A DNA stretch of 64,000 nucleotides, from positions 559,150 through 623,149 of the forward strand of contig MKVX01000018.1 of NCBI GenBank assembly GCA_001899255.1, given 5' to 3'. The DNA is from Rhizobiales bacterium 62-47. Its GTDB lineage: Bacteria > Pseudomonadota > Alphaproteobacteria > Rhizobiales > Xanthobacteraceae. This document shows, piece by piece, positions 1 to 7,634 of the stretch (positions within the stretch are counted from its first letter, which is position 1; every line of letters begins with the position of its first letter). The translations under genes were made by a program, and so were the position numbers. The notes under the pieces are model-generated. The model was not told the origin of the DNA. It made no database searches and saw only the letters and a list, made by a program, of their open reading frames with translations.

Positions 1-109
1 GTTCCATGGCAGATGCTCCGCCGTGGGGTGGCACAGCGCTTGCTAATTCAGCCTTAGAGGCCGTCGGGATCGTTCCGGCGTGCCATTGCAGGACAGCCGG
101 AGCTTCAAA

Positions 110-379
110 ATGAAACGCCAATTTTTGATTGAGACGGATTCAGAGTACCAGACCCGCGCCGTGCAGCAGATCAAGGCAATGATCGATGACATGCGCCGGA
201 TTATCCGCCTGCTGGATGAGGACATCGCCGCCGACGAGGCCCGCGTTCGGGTGTACGATCCTACCGATATTGCCTATCCCTGGGCCGCGAAGGCGATGAG
301 CGATCGTCGAGCCAACCTCAAGCAGACGATTGCCAGTCTTGAGCAGCGCCTGCCGGCTCAAATCGAAGCTTCGATCTGA
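110..379 (+). CDS. small hypothetical protein, helical
   Basis: Unrecognised 89-residue protein. The start at 110 is chosen because a GGAG lies about 7 bases upstream; an in-frame ATG at 80 is possible but has no comparable site. The sequence is charged and mostly helical, with two stretches (residues about 15-45 and 60-85) rich in Lys, Arg, Glu, Ile and Leu that could form a short coiled coil, joined by a YDPTDIAYPW loop. No signal peptide or membrane segment is visible. It is the first of a run of small proteins in the first 1.4 kb. Function unknown; that it is a real gene rests on the ribosome site, composition and lack of a better competing frame. Confidence 0.55.
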   Translation: MKRQFLIETDSEYQTRAVQQIKAMIDDMRRIIRLLDEDIAADEARVRVYDPTDIAYPWAAKAMSDRRANLKQTIASLEQRLPAQIEASI

Positions 380-517
380 CCGACATATCGCCGGGGATAA
401 CCCGTTCCCGGCGTCACGATTGTACTGAACGCAGTGCATGCGTTTGGTATGTGGCGGGGAATAAACCGGAGTTAACCTTGTTTTCCTGAATGCGCATTCT
501 TGTTTTGCGAGAGCAAG

Positions 518-703
518 ATGGATTGGTCGGAAACAATTCGAGCCGCGATTGCAATCGCCGGAGTGCGGTCCAGTCTGACGCTGGACCAGCTTAACTCACT
601 GGTGCCGATGCGGACCAAGCCGGAGGACGTCGAGGCGTTGCTCACGGCCCTCTGTGATCGCGGTATCTGGCTGACGGATGAATCGGCGAGCGGTATGCCG
701 TGA
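518..703 (+). CDS. stand-alone sigma-70 region 1.1-like protein
   Basis: A 61-residue protein starting at the ATG at 518 (MDWSETIRAA). Residues about 8-58 follow the pattern of sigma-70 region 1.1: a first helix, then SLTLDQLNSLVP, then PEDVEALLTALCDRGIWLTDE, which parallels the RpoD pattern of a TYDEVN-like turn, an acidic helix ending in the domain's short strand. In RpoD this domain occupies the DNA channel of free polymerase and masks the DNA-binding regions of free sigma. Here no other sigma regions follow: the frame stops at 703. Family-level knowledge is that small free-standing region 1.1 proteins are annotated in Bradyrhizobium relatives without assigned function. It converges on the H-NS-like gene at 746. 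Fold assignment is by eye; role is unknown. Confidence 0.65.
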   Translation: MDWSETIRAAIAIAGVRSSLTLDQLNSLVPMRTKPEDVEALLTALCDRGIWLTDESASGMP

Positions 704-745
704 CGGCGTCTGCTTCGCAGATCGGTCAGGCCGCCAGTCGTGGCC

Positions 746-1063
746 TCAGGTTTTTGCAGGCGAGGTCGGCTTGTTCGCGGGTGCTGTCCGATCGGCATCC
801 GCATCGGCACCTTCGCCGTGTTGCCGGTTCAGATACATCAACTTGCGTTCCAGTTCGGCCTTTTCTTCCTGCATTTTCTCGATGACGATCTCGCAAAGCA
901 TTTCGTGCAGTTGCCAAAGGTCATCGGCAGACATCGACCGAAGCATCGCGCGATTTATCGGATCACCCCTATCGACATTCACCCGGTATCCCCCCAAGTC
1001 TAACCTCGGATCGACAAGTTCAACTTCAGATGTTCGCGATGCCGGCCCGCTGGTGATGCGCAA
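746..1063 (-). CDS. H-NS-like oligomerisation-domain protein lacking the DNA-binding domain
   Basis: A 105-residue frame from a TTG at 1063; an internal ATG (MLRSMSADD) is an alternative start. Residues about 40-75 (SMSADDLWQLHEML, then MQEEKAELERKLMYLNRQ) match the N-terminal coiled coil of alphaproteobacterial H-NS/MvaT-type proteins, whose hallmark is S-x-D-x-LW-x-LHE followed by an EK-rich helix ending in LxxL. Those proteins normally continue through a linker into a C-terminal domain with a W-x-G-x-G-x-x-P-x-W motif. Here the frame ends in a short Ala/Asp/Pro-rich tail and the motif is absent; only about 40 bases separate the stop from the neighbouring gene, too short for the missing domain. 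Such truncated forms can poison full-length H-NS (known for H-NST); that role here is inference. Confidence 0.55.
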   Translation of the reverse strand: MRITSGPASRTSEVELVDPRLDLGGYRVNVDRGDPINRAMLRSMSADDLWQLHEMLCEIVIEKMQEEKAELERKLMYLNRQHGEGADADADRTAPANKPTSPAKT

Positions 1064-1169
1064 ATATCGCAGCCCCGAATATTGATTCGCAGCGCAATCA
1101 ACCTGTCATGACACCAGAAAAGATTTACGGCATTTTATGGACGTTCGCCCGATTCACTTGAGGACTACA

Positions 1170-1397
1170 ATGATTCATCACGGCGAGGTTGCGGTCCGCT
1201 GGCTCAAGTTGGCAGAAGAAATCCAGCAGTTGGCTGACGAACTTCCTGTGAATGAGGGGCGCAGTGCCGTGGACAGGCTCGTGGCGCAACTCAGGATGGG
1301 TGCAAGCCGGGAAAACGCGCTGGCCTTGAATTCGATTGCGGTCGAGGCAGATTCGCGTGACGGAGCAATCGATCGTTCGCTCCGGCGCTCGGCGTGA
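1170..1397 (+). CDS. small hypothetical protein
   Basis: Unrecognised 75-residue protein. Start at 1170 (MIHHGEVAVRWLKLAEEIQQ) because GAGGA sits 5-6 bases upstream; an upstream in-frame ATG at 1137 lacks such a site. The N-terminal half is predicted helical (WLKLAEEIQQLADELP), the C-terminal half is polar and probably flexible. No membrane or export signal. It stands alone between the H-NS-like gene and the convergent LysR regulator. The first residues resemble small rhizobial hypothetical proteins in style, but no family can be named. Confidence 0.5.
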   Translation: MIHHGEVAVRWLKLAEEIQQLADELPVNEGRSAVDRLVAQLRMGASRENALALNSIAVEADSRDGAIDRSLRRSA

Positions 1398-1472
1398 CGG
1401 TCGCTGCTGCAACGCCAAGCGTTGTAAGGGTGCGATAACCCGATTGGGTGAGGCGTCTTCCGTTATCTCCAT

Positions 1473-1491
1473 ACCGCCATTGGCCGGCGGT
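1473..1491 (+). terminator. hairpin between convergent genes
   Basis: ACCGCC (1473-1478), a 7-base loop and GGCGGT (1486-1491), followed by TTAT, form a small stem in the 165-base gap between the small gene ending at 1397 and the LysR gene ending at 1563. A second short stem, CAACGC/GCGTTG, lies at 1410-1424. Either could end transcription; the T-run is weak. Confidence 0.35.
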
Positions 1492-1562
1492 TTATGTCGT
1501 CGGCTGAATGTGTCGCTGGGTCAGGAGGCGGCGTCTCGCAGGTGCCGCAGTTGGCTTTGCAA

Positions 1563-2477
1563 CTAGCCCAACTGTTCCGCGACTTTCCGAAGCCGCTCAC
1601 GCAGCCATTGATGCCCTGAATCGGTCGTGTGTCGCGGGTGCCAGTACATGGCCTCGTGAATGTTCGGCACATTGAACGGCGATTCCAGCGTGCGAATGTT
1701 GGTCGCTTCGATCAATCGTCGCGCCGCGCGCTCGAGGACAAGGCTGACCAAATGGGTTCCCTGGATCAGAAAGGGAGCGAGCAGAAAGCTTTCGACGGTC
1801 ACTTCGATCCGGCGGCGGATCCCGACCTGTGCCAGATGCTGATCGGCAAGGTTGAGTTGGCGGTCGAGGCCTATGCCATAGACAAGATGCGGCAGCTCCA
1901 GGAATTGCTCCTGCGTGATGGTGTCGCCCCGGATGTGCGGGTGGTCTGCGTCGACGGCGCACACCCAGCGGTCGCTTAGCAGCGAGCAGGACGGAAAGTC
2001 GGTCGCCCCGAACAACTCAACCGGCTCGATCACCAGATCCGCCTGACTCGTTTGCAGCAGACGCGCAGCATCGCGCGAGCGCGGGAGCAGGTGGATCGTG
2101 ACATTCGGGGCTTCGCTTGAGATCGCGCGTATGAAGGGCGTGAGCAGTACCAGCCCGGCATAATCCGAGGCGCTGATGGAAAACGTTCTCGCGTCGGTTA
2201 GCGGATCGAAGCCGGGCCGTTGCAACAGCGTCTGCTCGATACGGTTGAGCGTGTCGCGGATCGGCACAATGAGGTCTTCGGCGTTGCGTGTCAGTGCGAG
2301 GTCGCGGCCGACCCGCACCAGCAGCGGATCGCGAAAAACTTCCCTCAACCGTGCCAGTGCTGCGCTCATCGCCGATTGGCTCAGGCCGATACGCTCTCCC
2401 GCACGACTGACGTTTCGCTCGGTCAGCAGCGCATCGAGAATGACGAGCAAATTCAAATCGACATTCCTAAGGTTCAT
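1563..2477 (-). CDS. LysR-family regulator, NodD-like
   Basis: A 304-residue LysR-type activator. Start at 2477 (MNLRNVDLNLL) because a GGGGGAG precedes it; the frame is open a further 55 codons upstream but that part has no LysR character. The winged helix-turn-helix spans residues about 7-65, with recognition helix SQSAMSAALARLR at 33-45 followed by FRDPLLVR, the NodD/LinR subgroup signature. The rest is the periplasmic-binding-fold effector domain. Length is normal. It is divergent from the hydroxyquinol operon with a 475-base gap, so it most likely senses an aromatic substrate or pathway intermediate (for example hydroxyquinol, maleylacetate or the parent phenol) and activates that operon. 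This is inferred from position, not from residues in the effector pocket. Confidence 0.88.
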   Translation of the reverse strand: MNLRNVDLNLLVILDALLTERNVSRAGERIGLSQSAMSAALARLREVFRDPLLVRVGRDLALTRNAEDLIVPIRDTLNRIEQTLLQRPGFDPLTDARTFSISASDYAGLVLLTPFIRAISSEAPNVTIHLLPRSRDAARLLQTSQADLVIEPVELFGATDFPSCSLLSDRWVCAVDADHPHIRGDTITQEQFLELPHLVYGIGLDRQLNLADQHLAQVGIRRRIEVTVESFLLAPFLIQGTHLVSLVLERAARRLIEATNIRTLESPFNVPNIHEAMYWHPRHTTDSGHQWLRERLRKVAEQLG

Positions 2478-2952
2478 CCTGATCTCCCCCCACGATGCGT
2501 CCTCCCAGCCCGCTGCACTGCACATCTTGCCGATGGTCTTGGTCAGCGTGTTGCGGTTTGTAGATTGAAGCAAGCCACGGGAAAAGATCAACGCCGAACA
2601 ACGTGTAACTTCTCTGGGCATGAAATCGGCGGCGCAGTTCACGCGATTATTGGCTTTTGACGGACGCCGATCAGCCGATCCGCCGCATTCGGCCAGGTAT
2701 CCATCAGACGAATAGCTGGAATCTTGTCCTTCGATGCGCGCTCAGCGCAACGAGATTGCTGTGGGTCGTGCAGCCAGACAGTCGCACACTTTCATGTGGC
2801 GAGTGCGTATCGGCTGGGCCGTCGCCGTAGTTCAATGAGATCGCACACTTCATCGACGACGCTGATAGCTGGAATGACAACTATCGATTAGACGCTTTGC
2901 TCCGACCACCGTAGCTTCGATCAAGCGATGACGTTAGCGGGATCGAACTGCG
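2478..2952. other. 475-base divergent intergenic region with interleaved repeats
   Basis: No gene seen. Two 11-base copies of ATAGCTGGAAT (2712-2722 and 2865-2875) bracket two copies of TCGCACACTT (2782-2791 and 2841-2850), the latter followed by (T)CAT. The arrangement lies in the promoter side of the flavin reductase gene and probably contains regulatory sites for the LysR protein. Confidence 0.5.
2864..2885. promoter_or_regulatory. candidate LysR operator (GATAG-N12-CTATC dyad)
   Basis: A perfect 5-base inverted repeat, GATAG at 2864-2868 and CTATC at 2881-2885, lies 68-89 bases before the flavin reductase start. The overall length and distance suit a LysR-type binding site, and one arm overlaps the repeated ATAGCTGGAAT element. 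The spacer is longer than the classic T-N11-A box, so the assignment is tentative. Confidence 0.4.
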
Positions 2953-3549
2953 ATGAAAAAGCGAGTGATGAAACTGTTCGCGGAGCGCCGATCGCCGCTC
3001 CATGCTGAATCGTGGGAGTTGGATAGCGGATCAGATGCTGGAGCGTTTCGCTCGGCGATGCGGCGGATCGTCGGCGGCGTAACGGTGATCACAACTCGTC
3101 ACGACAATCGGCCGTGGGGAATGACGGTCAGTGCATTCACTCCGGTGTGCATGGAGCCTCCCACGCTTCTTGTTTGCTTGAATAACCGGACAGTCACCGC
3201 TTCGAACGTTTCGAGAGAGGGCCGGTTCGCCGTGAACCTGCTCAGCCAATCGCAAATGCATTTGTCTCGGCTATGTTCGCAAGCCGGTGAGGACAAATTT
3301 GTCGATGATTATGTGGTGCCGCAGGACGCACTTCCACATCGGATGTCGATGCCTGTGCTGCGCAACTCCATCGTAACGTTTGAATGCAAGGCGACCGAAG
3401 TGCGACCGGTGGGCAGCCATCTGGTCGTCATGGCCACCGTCGATGGAATCCTCGCTCCGTCGTCGCTGCCGCCGCTGCTCTATGGCGAAGGGCGGTATAT
3501 GTGCGGCGTGGCTGTGGACGAGATCGCAGCCGTATCGGGGGCACAATGA
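2953..3549 (+). CDS. flavin reductase of a two-component aromatic hydroxylase
   Basis: A 198-residue NAD(P)H:flavin oxidoreductase of the HpaC/flavin_Red family. It should supply free reduced flavin to the HpaB-type oxygenase two genes downstream. The domain covers residues about 25-190, with FRSAMRRIVGGVTVITT near its start and the SxxPPxLxVCLNNR region (FTPVCMEPPTLLVCLNN) typical of the FMN-binding split-barrel fold. The first roughly 25 residues are a nonconserved extension. Start at the ATG at 2953; a second ATG six codons on (MKLFAERR) is possible. The stop overlaps the next gene's start (ATGA). First gene of the hydroxyquinol operon. Confidence 0.85.
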   Translation: MKKRVMKLFAERRSPLHAESWELDSGSDAGAFRSAMRRIVGGVTVITTRHDNRPWGMTVSAFTPVCMEPPTLLVCLNNRTVTASNVSREGRFAVNLLSQSQMHLSRLCSQAGEDKFVDDYVVPQDALPHRMSMPVLRNSIVTFECKATEVRPVGSHLVVMATVDGILAPSSLPPLLYGEGRYMCGVAVDEIAAVSGAQ

Positions 3550-3971
3550 TGGGATCGGATCACGTTATCGAGCGTCTTTACGATGCTTACAACCGTCACG
3601 ATGCGGCTGCTGCCGGTGCACTGTATCACCCGGAAGCAACCCACGAAGATATCGCGCATGGCCCGATCAAGCGCGGGTCCCAATCGATTGCTGCGGGTCT
3701 TCAAAAATTCTTTGGCTGGTTTCCCGATGCTCATTGGGATCTGCGTGCGCGGGTTGATGGTTCGTGCGGCGCGGTCGCCGCCACCTATCTGCTGACAGCG
3801 ACGCTGCAATCGAACATGGGGCCGATCATTGCAAGCGGCCAGGGTATCTCGCTGCGAGGGGTGCTTGTGCTGGACATCAGCGACGGCTTGATCCGGCGCA
3901 GCGAGGATTACTGGGACGCTGCGACGTTCCAGCGGCAACTAAATCAACTTCAAAGGGAGGTAATGATATGA
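3546..3971 (+). CDS. SnoaL/NTF2-like ester cyclase-family protein
   Basis: A 141-residue alpha+beta-barrel protein of the SnoaL-like/nuclear transport factor 2 superfamily. Recognisable pieces are the N-terminal helix HVIERLYDAYNRHD, the pocket segment LYHPEATHEDIAHG, FFGWFPDAHWDLR, and the C-terminal strand with RRSEDYWDAATFQRQL. The last is close to the LxxxxxYxDxxxLxxQL ending of ester-cyclase members. Two adjacent ATGs (3546 and 3549) can serve as start; the first overlaps the reductase stop. Its stop in turn overlaps the oxygenase start, so the three are translationally coupled. A small binding or isomerising protein between reductase and oxygenase suggests help in substrate handling, but no catalytic function can be assigned. 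Confidence 0.75.
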   Translation: MMGSDHVIERLYDAYNRHDAAAAGALYHPEATHEDIAHGPIKRGSQSIAAGLQKFFGWFPDAHWDLRARVDGSCGAVAATYLLTATLQSNMGPIIASGQGISLRGVLVLDISDGLIRRSEDYWDAATFQRQLNQLQREVMI

Positions 3972-5548
3972 GATCCGGCAAGGAATATCTGGCGTCGCTG
4001 CGTGACGGGCGGCGGGTGTACGTCGGCGGTGAGTTGATCGACGATATCACCACGCATCCGGCGACGAGGGGATACGCGAACGCGATCGCGGAATACTACG
4101 ACCTGCACCTCGATCCGAAAAATCAGGATATCGCCACCTTCGTTGACGCCAACGGGAAGCGTCAGTCGATGCATTGGTTTCTGCCGCGCTCCAAGGCGGA
4201 CGTCGTCAAGCGGCGCGAGTATTGCGACTTTCTTTGCCGGCACTTCAAGGGTGGCATCTTCACCCGTCCACCGGCAGGCATGAATGTCGTGATGTTCACT
4301 CAGGTGGACGACCAGAAGCCGTGGTCGGAGAACTCACGCTTCAAGGGCAAGCAGCGGGACCTGTCGCAGAACATTCAGCGCCAGTGGGATGAAGTAACGT
4401 CGCAGGATCTGGCTATCTCGCCGATGTTCCTCGATGTGCAGTTCGATCGTGGCCGCGACAACGCCATGGCGGAAACGCCGATGCTCAAGATCATCGAGGA
4501 GCGCGATGACGGCATTCTTGTACGTGGCTGGAAAGCCATCGGAACGTCTGTACCGTTCGTCAATCATCTGCTGATCGGAAATCTTTGGCGTCCGGGGCAG
4601 ACCGCCGAGCAGACTGTTTACGCGCTCGTACCGATTGCGACCAAAGGCATTTCGGTCGTGGCGCGCAAATCGAACGCGGCGCCGGATGCCGATCCGTACG
4701 ATCGTCCGCTCGCGACCATCGGCGATGAGCTGGATGCGATGGTCTACTTCGACGACGTGTTGATTCCCTGGGATCGCGTCCAGCACATCGGCAATCCCGA
4801 TCACGCGAAGTGGTATCCACAACGTCAGTTCGACTGGGTGCATCTGGAAACGCAGATCCGTCACTGCGTTCATGCCGAACTGATGGTTGGGTTGGCGTTG
4901 CTGCTCACGCAATCGCTGGGCACAAGCTCTGGCCCGGTGGTGCAGGCGCAACTCGCCGAGCTGATCCGGTTCCGCGAGACTTGCCGCGCCTTCATGATCG
5001 CGGCGGAGGAAACCGGCTTTGCGACGCCCGGTGGTCTCTATAAGCCGAACAACATCTACATTGATTTCGGGCGCGCTTATTATCTCGAGAACCAGCACCG
5101 CATGGTCAATATGCTGATCGATTTCTGCGGACGTGGCGTCGTCATTCAGCCGAGCAAACGTGAATTGGATGATCCGTACATCGGACCGAAGCTGGCGGAG
5201 GCGCTTCGCGGCGCGGAAATCAGTGCTCATGACCGCATCAAGATTTTCCGGCAGATCAGCGAGCGCTTCCTGACGGAGTGGGGCAGCCGGCACGAGATGT
5301 TCGAGAAGTTCAACGGGACGCCATTGTATCTGATCAATCTGCTGACCATGCAGAGGACGGAGTATCAGGTCGATGGCCCGCTGACAGAGCTTGCGCGTCA
5401 GGTCCTCGGCTTCGGCGATACCGCGGAGCTCGGCAAGCGTGCGCAGGAGGCCGAGAAAGCGTCCCACTATGCCAGCGTCCGGTTCCAGCCTGAATACGCC
5501 AAGGCTCAGGACGTCCAGAAGGGCTACATGGGCACCGCGGCCTCCTAG
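3968..5548 (+). CDS. FADH2-dependent phenol hydroxylase, HpaB/TftD family oxygenase component
   Basis: A 526-residue group D flavin monooxygenase (4-hydroxyphenylacetate 3-hydroxylase family, acyl-CoA-dehydrogenase fold). N-terminal hallmark SGKEYLASLRDGRRVYVGGE and the central RGWKAIGTSVPFVNHLLIGN segment are clear, and length matches HpaB, TftD, HadA and resorcinol hydroxylases. Start at 3968 (MRSGKEY), overlapping the previous stop; the frame is open upstream only because it shadows the SnoaL-like gene. Followed by maleylacetate reductase and hydroxyquinol 1,2-dioxygenase, it most likely oxidises a phenol to hydroxyquinol. Resorcinol, 4-nitrophenol/4-nitrocatechol and chlorophenols are the family precedents; sequence reading alone cannot choose among them. 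Reduced FAD should come from the reductase at 2953. Confidence 0.85.
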   Translation: MRSGKEYLASLRDGRRVYVGGELIDDITTHPATRGYANAIAEYYDLHLDPKNQDIATFVDANGKRQSMHWFLPRSKADVVKRREYCDFLCRHFKGGIFTRPPAGMNVVMFTQVDDQKPWSENSRFKGKQRDLSQNIQRQWDEVTSQDLAISPMFLDVQFDRGRDNAMAETPMLKIIEERDDGILVRGWKAIGTSVPFVNHLLIGNLWRPGQTAEQTVYALVPIATKGISVVARKSNAAPDADPYDRPLATIGDELDAMVYFDDVLIPWDRVQHIGNPDHAKWYPQRQFDWVHLETQIRHCVHAELMVGLALLLTQSLGTSSGPVVQAQLAELIRFRETCRAFMIAAEETGFATPGGLYKPNNIYIDFGRAYYLENQHRMVNMLIDFCGRGVVIQPSKRELDDPYIGPKLAEALRGAEISAHDRIKIFRQISERFLTEWGSRHEMFEKFNGTPLYLINLLTMQRTEYQVDGPLTELARQVLGFGDTAELGKRAQEAEKASHYASVRFQPEYAKAQDVQKGYMGTAAS

Positions 5549-5665
5549 CAACCGATTGCCTCCGGCATCGTCGAAATGTCTGCGCTGCAGCAGGTCGATT
5601 GTGCCGGAGGACGTTCCCCGGTTCCGCGGGGGGCATGGGTGCGATGAGTGGGCTGCGGTGACCAG

Positions 5666-6727
5666 ATGATTGAGTCATTTCAATTCGACGGCCTGCCGGC
5701 CAGAGTCATTTTTGGCGTAGGTGCGATCAGTCATGCGGCTGAGGAAATCGCACGCCTCGGTGCGAGGCGCGCGATGGTGTTGACGACGCCCCAGCAGAGA
5801 CAAGATGGCGAAGAACTCGGAATTCGTCTCGGATCGTGTTTCGTCGGCGCCTTCCATGGCGCCACCATGCATACGCCGGAGGAGGTGACCGAACGTGCCC
5901 TGTCGGTCGTGCGCGATCGTCGCGCCGACTGCATTGTTTCGTTGGGCGGAGGCTCGACCATAGGTCTCGGCAAAGCCATAGCGCTTCGCACCGGTCTCGA
6001 TCAGTTGTGCATTCCGACGACCTATGCCGGCTCGGAGATGACGGCGATCCTCGGTGAGACAAGGCGCGGTATCAAAACGACTGTAAGGGATCGAGCTGTC
6101 CTGCCTGAAACGGTGATTTACGACGTTAACCTCACGGCGTCGCTTCCTCCCGGTCTCACGGCATCGTCGGGCATGAATGCGATGGCCCATGCGGTCGAGG
6201 CGCTCTACGCCCGCGATAGAAATCCGGTGGTCTCCCTGATGGCAGCCGAAGGCATCCGTGTGCTGGTTGCTGCTCTGCCTGTTCTTGTCGCCGAACCCGA
6301 CAATTTAAGCGCCCGCTCCGATGCGCTGTACGGCGCATGGCTATGCGGAAGCTGCCTTGGCGCGGTCGGCATGGCGTTGCATCACAAGATTTGCCACGTG
6401 TTGGGTGGCGCTTTCAATTTGCCGCACGCGGAAACGCACGCAATCGTGTTGCCCCACGTCATTGCCTACAATGCACCGGCAATTCCGGATGCGATCGAGC
6501 GGCTTGCGAAGGCAATCGGCGCGAGCGATCCGCCGCGACGATTCTTCGACCTGGCGCAGCAACTGGGACTAAGCGCTGCGCTGAAGGATGTTGGCATGCC
6601 GGAGGCAGGCATCGAACCTGCCGCCGATCTCGTGATGCAATCGAGCTATTGGAATCCGGCGCCCGTCGAACGCGACGCTATTCGCGATGTGTTGGCGCGA
6701 GCCTGGAATGGCGATCCGCCGCAGTAA
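5666..6727 (+). CDS. maleylacetate reductase
   Basis: A 353-residue iron-alcohol-dehydrogenase-superfamily enzyme that reduces maleylacetate to 3-oxoadipate with NAD(P)H. Typical features are the N-terminal FGVGAISHAAEEI, the dinucleotide-binding GGGST at 94-98 followed by IGLGKAIAL, PTTYAGSEMT, the HHKICHVLGG segment and NLPHAETHAIVLPH. The TYAGSEMT and HHKICH motifs are characteristic of maleylacetate reductases rather than other Fe-ADHs. Start at 5666 (MIESFQF); six upstream in-frame codons are noncoding in character. The 117-base gap from the oxygenase contains an inverted repeat (CCTCCGGCA 5559-5567 with TGCCGGAGG 5602-5610) that may moderate read-through. Third enzyme of the pathway. 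Confidence 0.92.
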   Translation: MIESFQFDGLPARVIFGVGAISHAAEEIARLGARRAMVLTTPQQRQDGEELGIRLGSCFVGAFHGATMHTPEEVTERALSVVRDRRADCIVSLGGGSTIGLGKAIALRTGLDQLCIPTTYAGSEMTAILGETRRGIKTTVRDRAVLPETVIYDVNLTASLPPGLTASSGMNAMAHAVEALYARDRNPVVSLMAAEGIRVLVAALPVLVAEPDNLSARSDALYGAWLCGSCLGAVGMALHHKICHVLGGAFNLPHAETHAIVLPHVIAYNAPAIPDAIERLAKAIGASDPPRRFFDLAQQLGLSAALKDVGMPEAGIEPAADLVMQSSYWNPAPVERDAIRDVLARAWNGDPPQ

Positions 6728-6770
6728 CCTCCGTCGGCTATCGGCCGTTAACGAACGACAGGTGAACACG

Positions 6771-7634
6771 ATGCGCAATTTTGACGAAGAGACCATTACC
6801 GAAGCTGTGCTCGAACGTGTTGGGCAGGCGCGTGATCCTCGCATGAAGCAGATCAGCGAGGCGCTGGTTCGCCATCTGCATGGATTCATACGGGAGGTGC
6901 GACCCTCCCAAGCAGAGTGGGAGCAAGGCATACGTTTTCTTACCGGTACCGGCCATATGTGCGATGACAAGCGGCAGGAATTCATCCTGCTTTCTGACGT
7001 GCTGGGCGTATCAATGCTGGTCGATGCGATCAACCACGGTGCGGCTGCCGGGGCGACGGAGTCGACCGTTCTTGGCCCGTTTTACGTCGAGGCAGCGCCG
7101 GAAAAGGCTCTTGGCGCGAACATCTCGGACGGTATCGACGGGGAGCCGCTGATCGTTACGGGTTCTGTTTCATCCCTGGATGGCAAGGCTATTGCCGGAG
7201 CGACGATCGACGTATGGCATTCCGATGGTGACGGATACTACGATGTGCAGCAGCTCGAGGAGACGGGGGGACTCACGATGAGGGCGCGTTTCCGCTCCGA
7301 TGCAAATGGGAAGTTTTACTTCTGGACGATACGCCCGGCAGCATATCCGATACCGCATGATGGTCCGGTCGGGAAAATGCTGGATGCGCAGGGGCGGCAC
7401 CCGTGGCGGCCGGCTCATGTGCATTTCATGATTTCCGCATCGGGATATCAGCAACTGGTGACGCACATCTTCGCGGACGGCGATCAATACCTCGATTCAG
7501 ATGTGGTGTTTGGCGTCAAGGACAGCTTGATACGGATGTTCGCAGCGCGTCCGGCCGGCGTCGCGCCCGACGGGCGCATATTGGATGCGCCGTTCCATCA
7601 CTTGAATTATGATTTCGGGCTGACGCCTGCCTGA
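6771..7634 (+). CDS. hydroxyquinol 1,2-dioxygenase (intradiol)
   Basis: A 287-residue non-haem Fe(III) intradiol dioxygenase that cleaves hydroxyquinol to maleylacetate. The N-terminal helical dimerisation domain (residues about 1-95) precedes the catalytic beta domain starting at STVLGPFYVE. Expected iron ligands are present: Tyr157 in DGDGYYDV, Tyr192 in PAAYPIP, and His216 and His218 in RPAHVHF. Length and the DVWHSDGDGYYDVQ segment fit hydroxyquinol rather than catechol dioxygenases, and the adjacent maleylacetate reductase supports the substrate. Start at 6771, preceded by AGGTGA; the longer open frame overlaps the previous gene. Last gene of the operon. Confidence 0.92.
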   Translation: MRNFDEETITEAVLERVGQARDPRMKQISEALVRHLHGFIREVRPSQAEWEQGIRFLTGTGHMCDDKRQEFILLSDVLGVSMLVDAINHGAAAGATESTVLGPFYVEAAPEKALGANISDGIDGEPLIVTGSVSSLDGKAIAGATIDVWHSDGDGYYDVQQLEETGGLTMRARFRSDANGKFYFWTIRPAAYPIPHDGPVGKMLDAQGRHPWRPAHVHFMISASGYQQLVTHIFADGDQYLDSDVVFGVKDSLIRMFAARPAGVAPDGRILDAPFHHLNYDFGLTPA

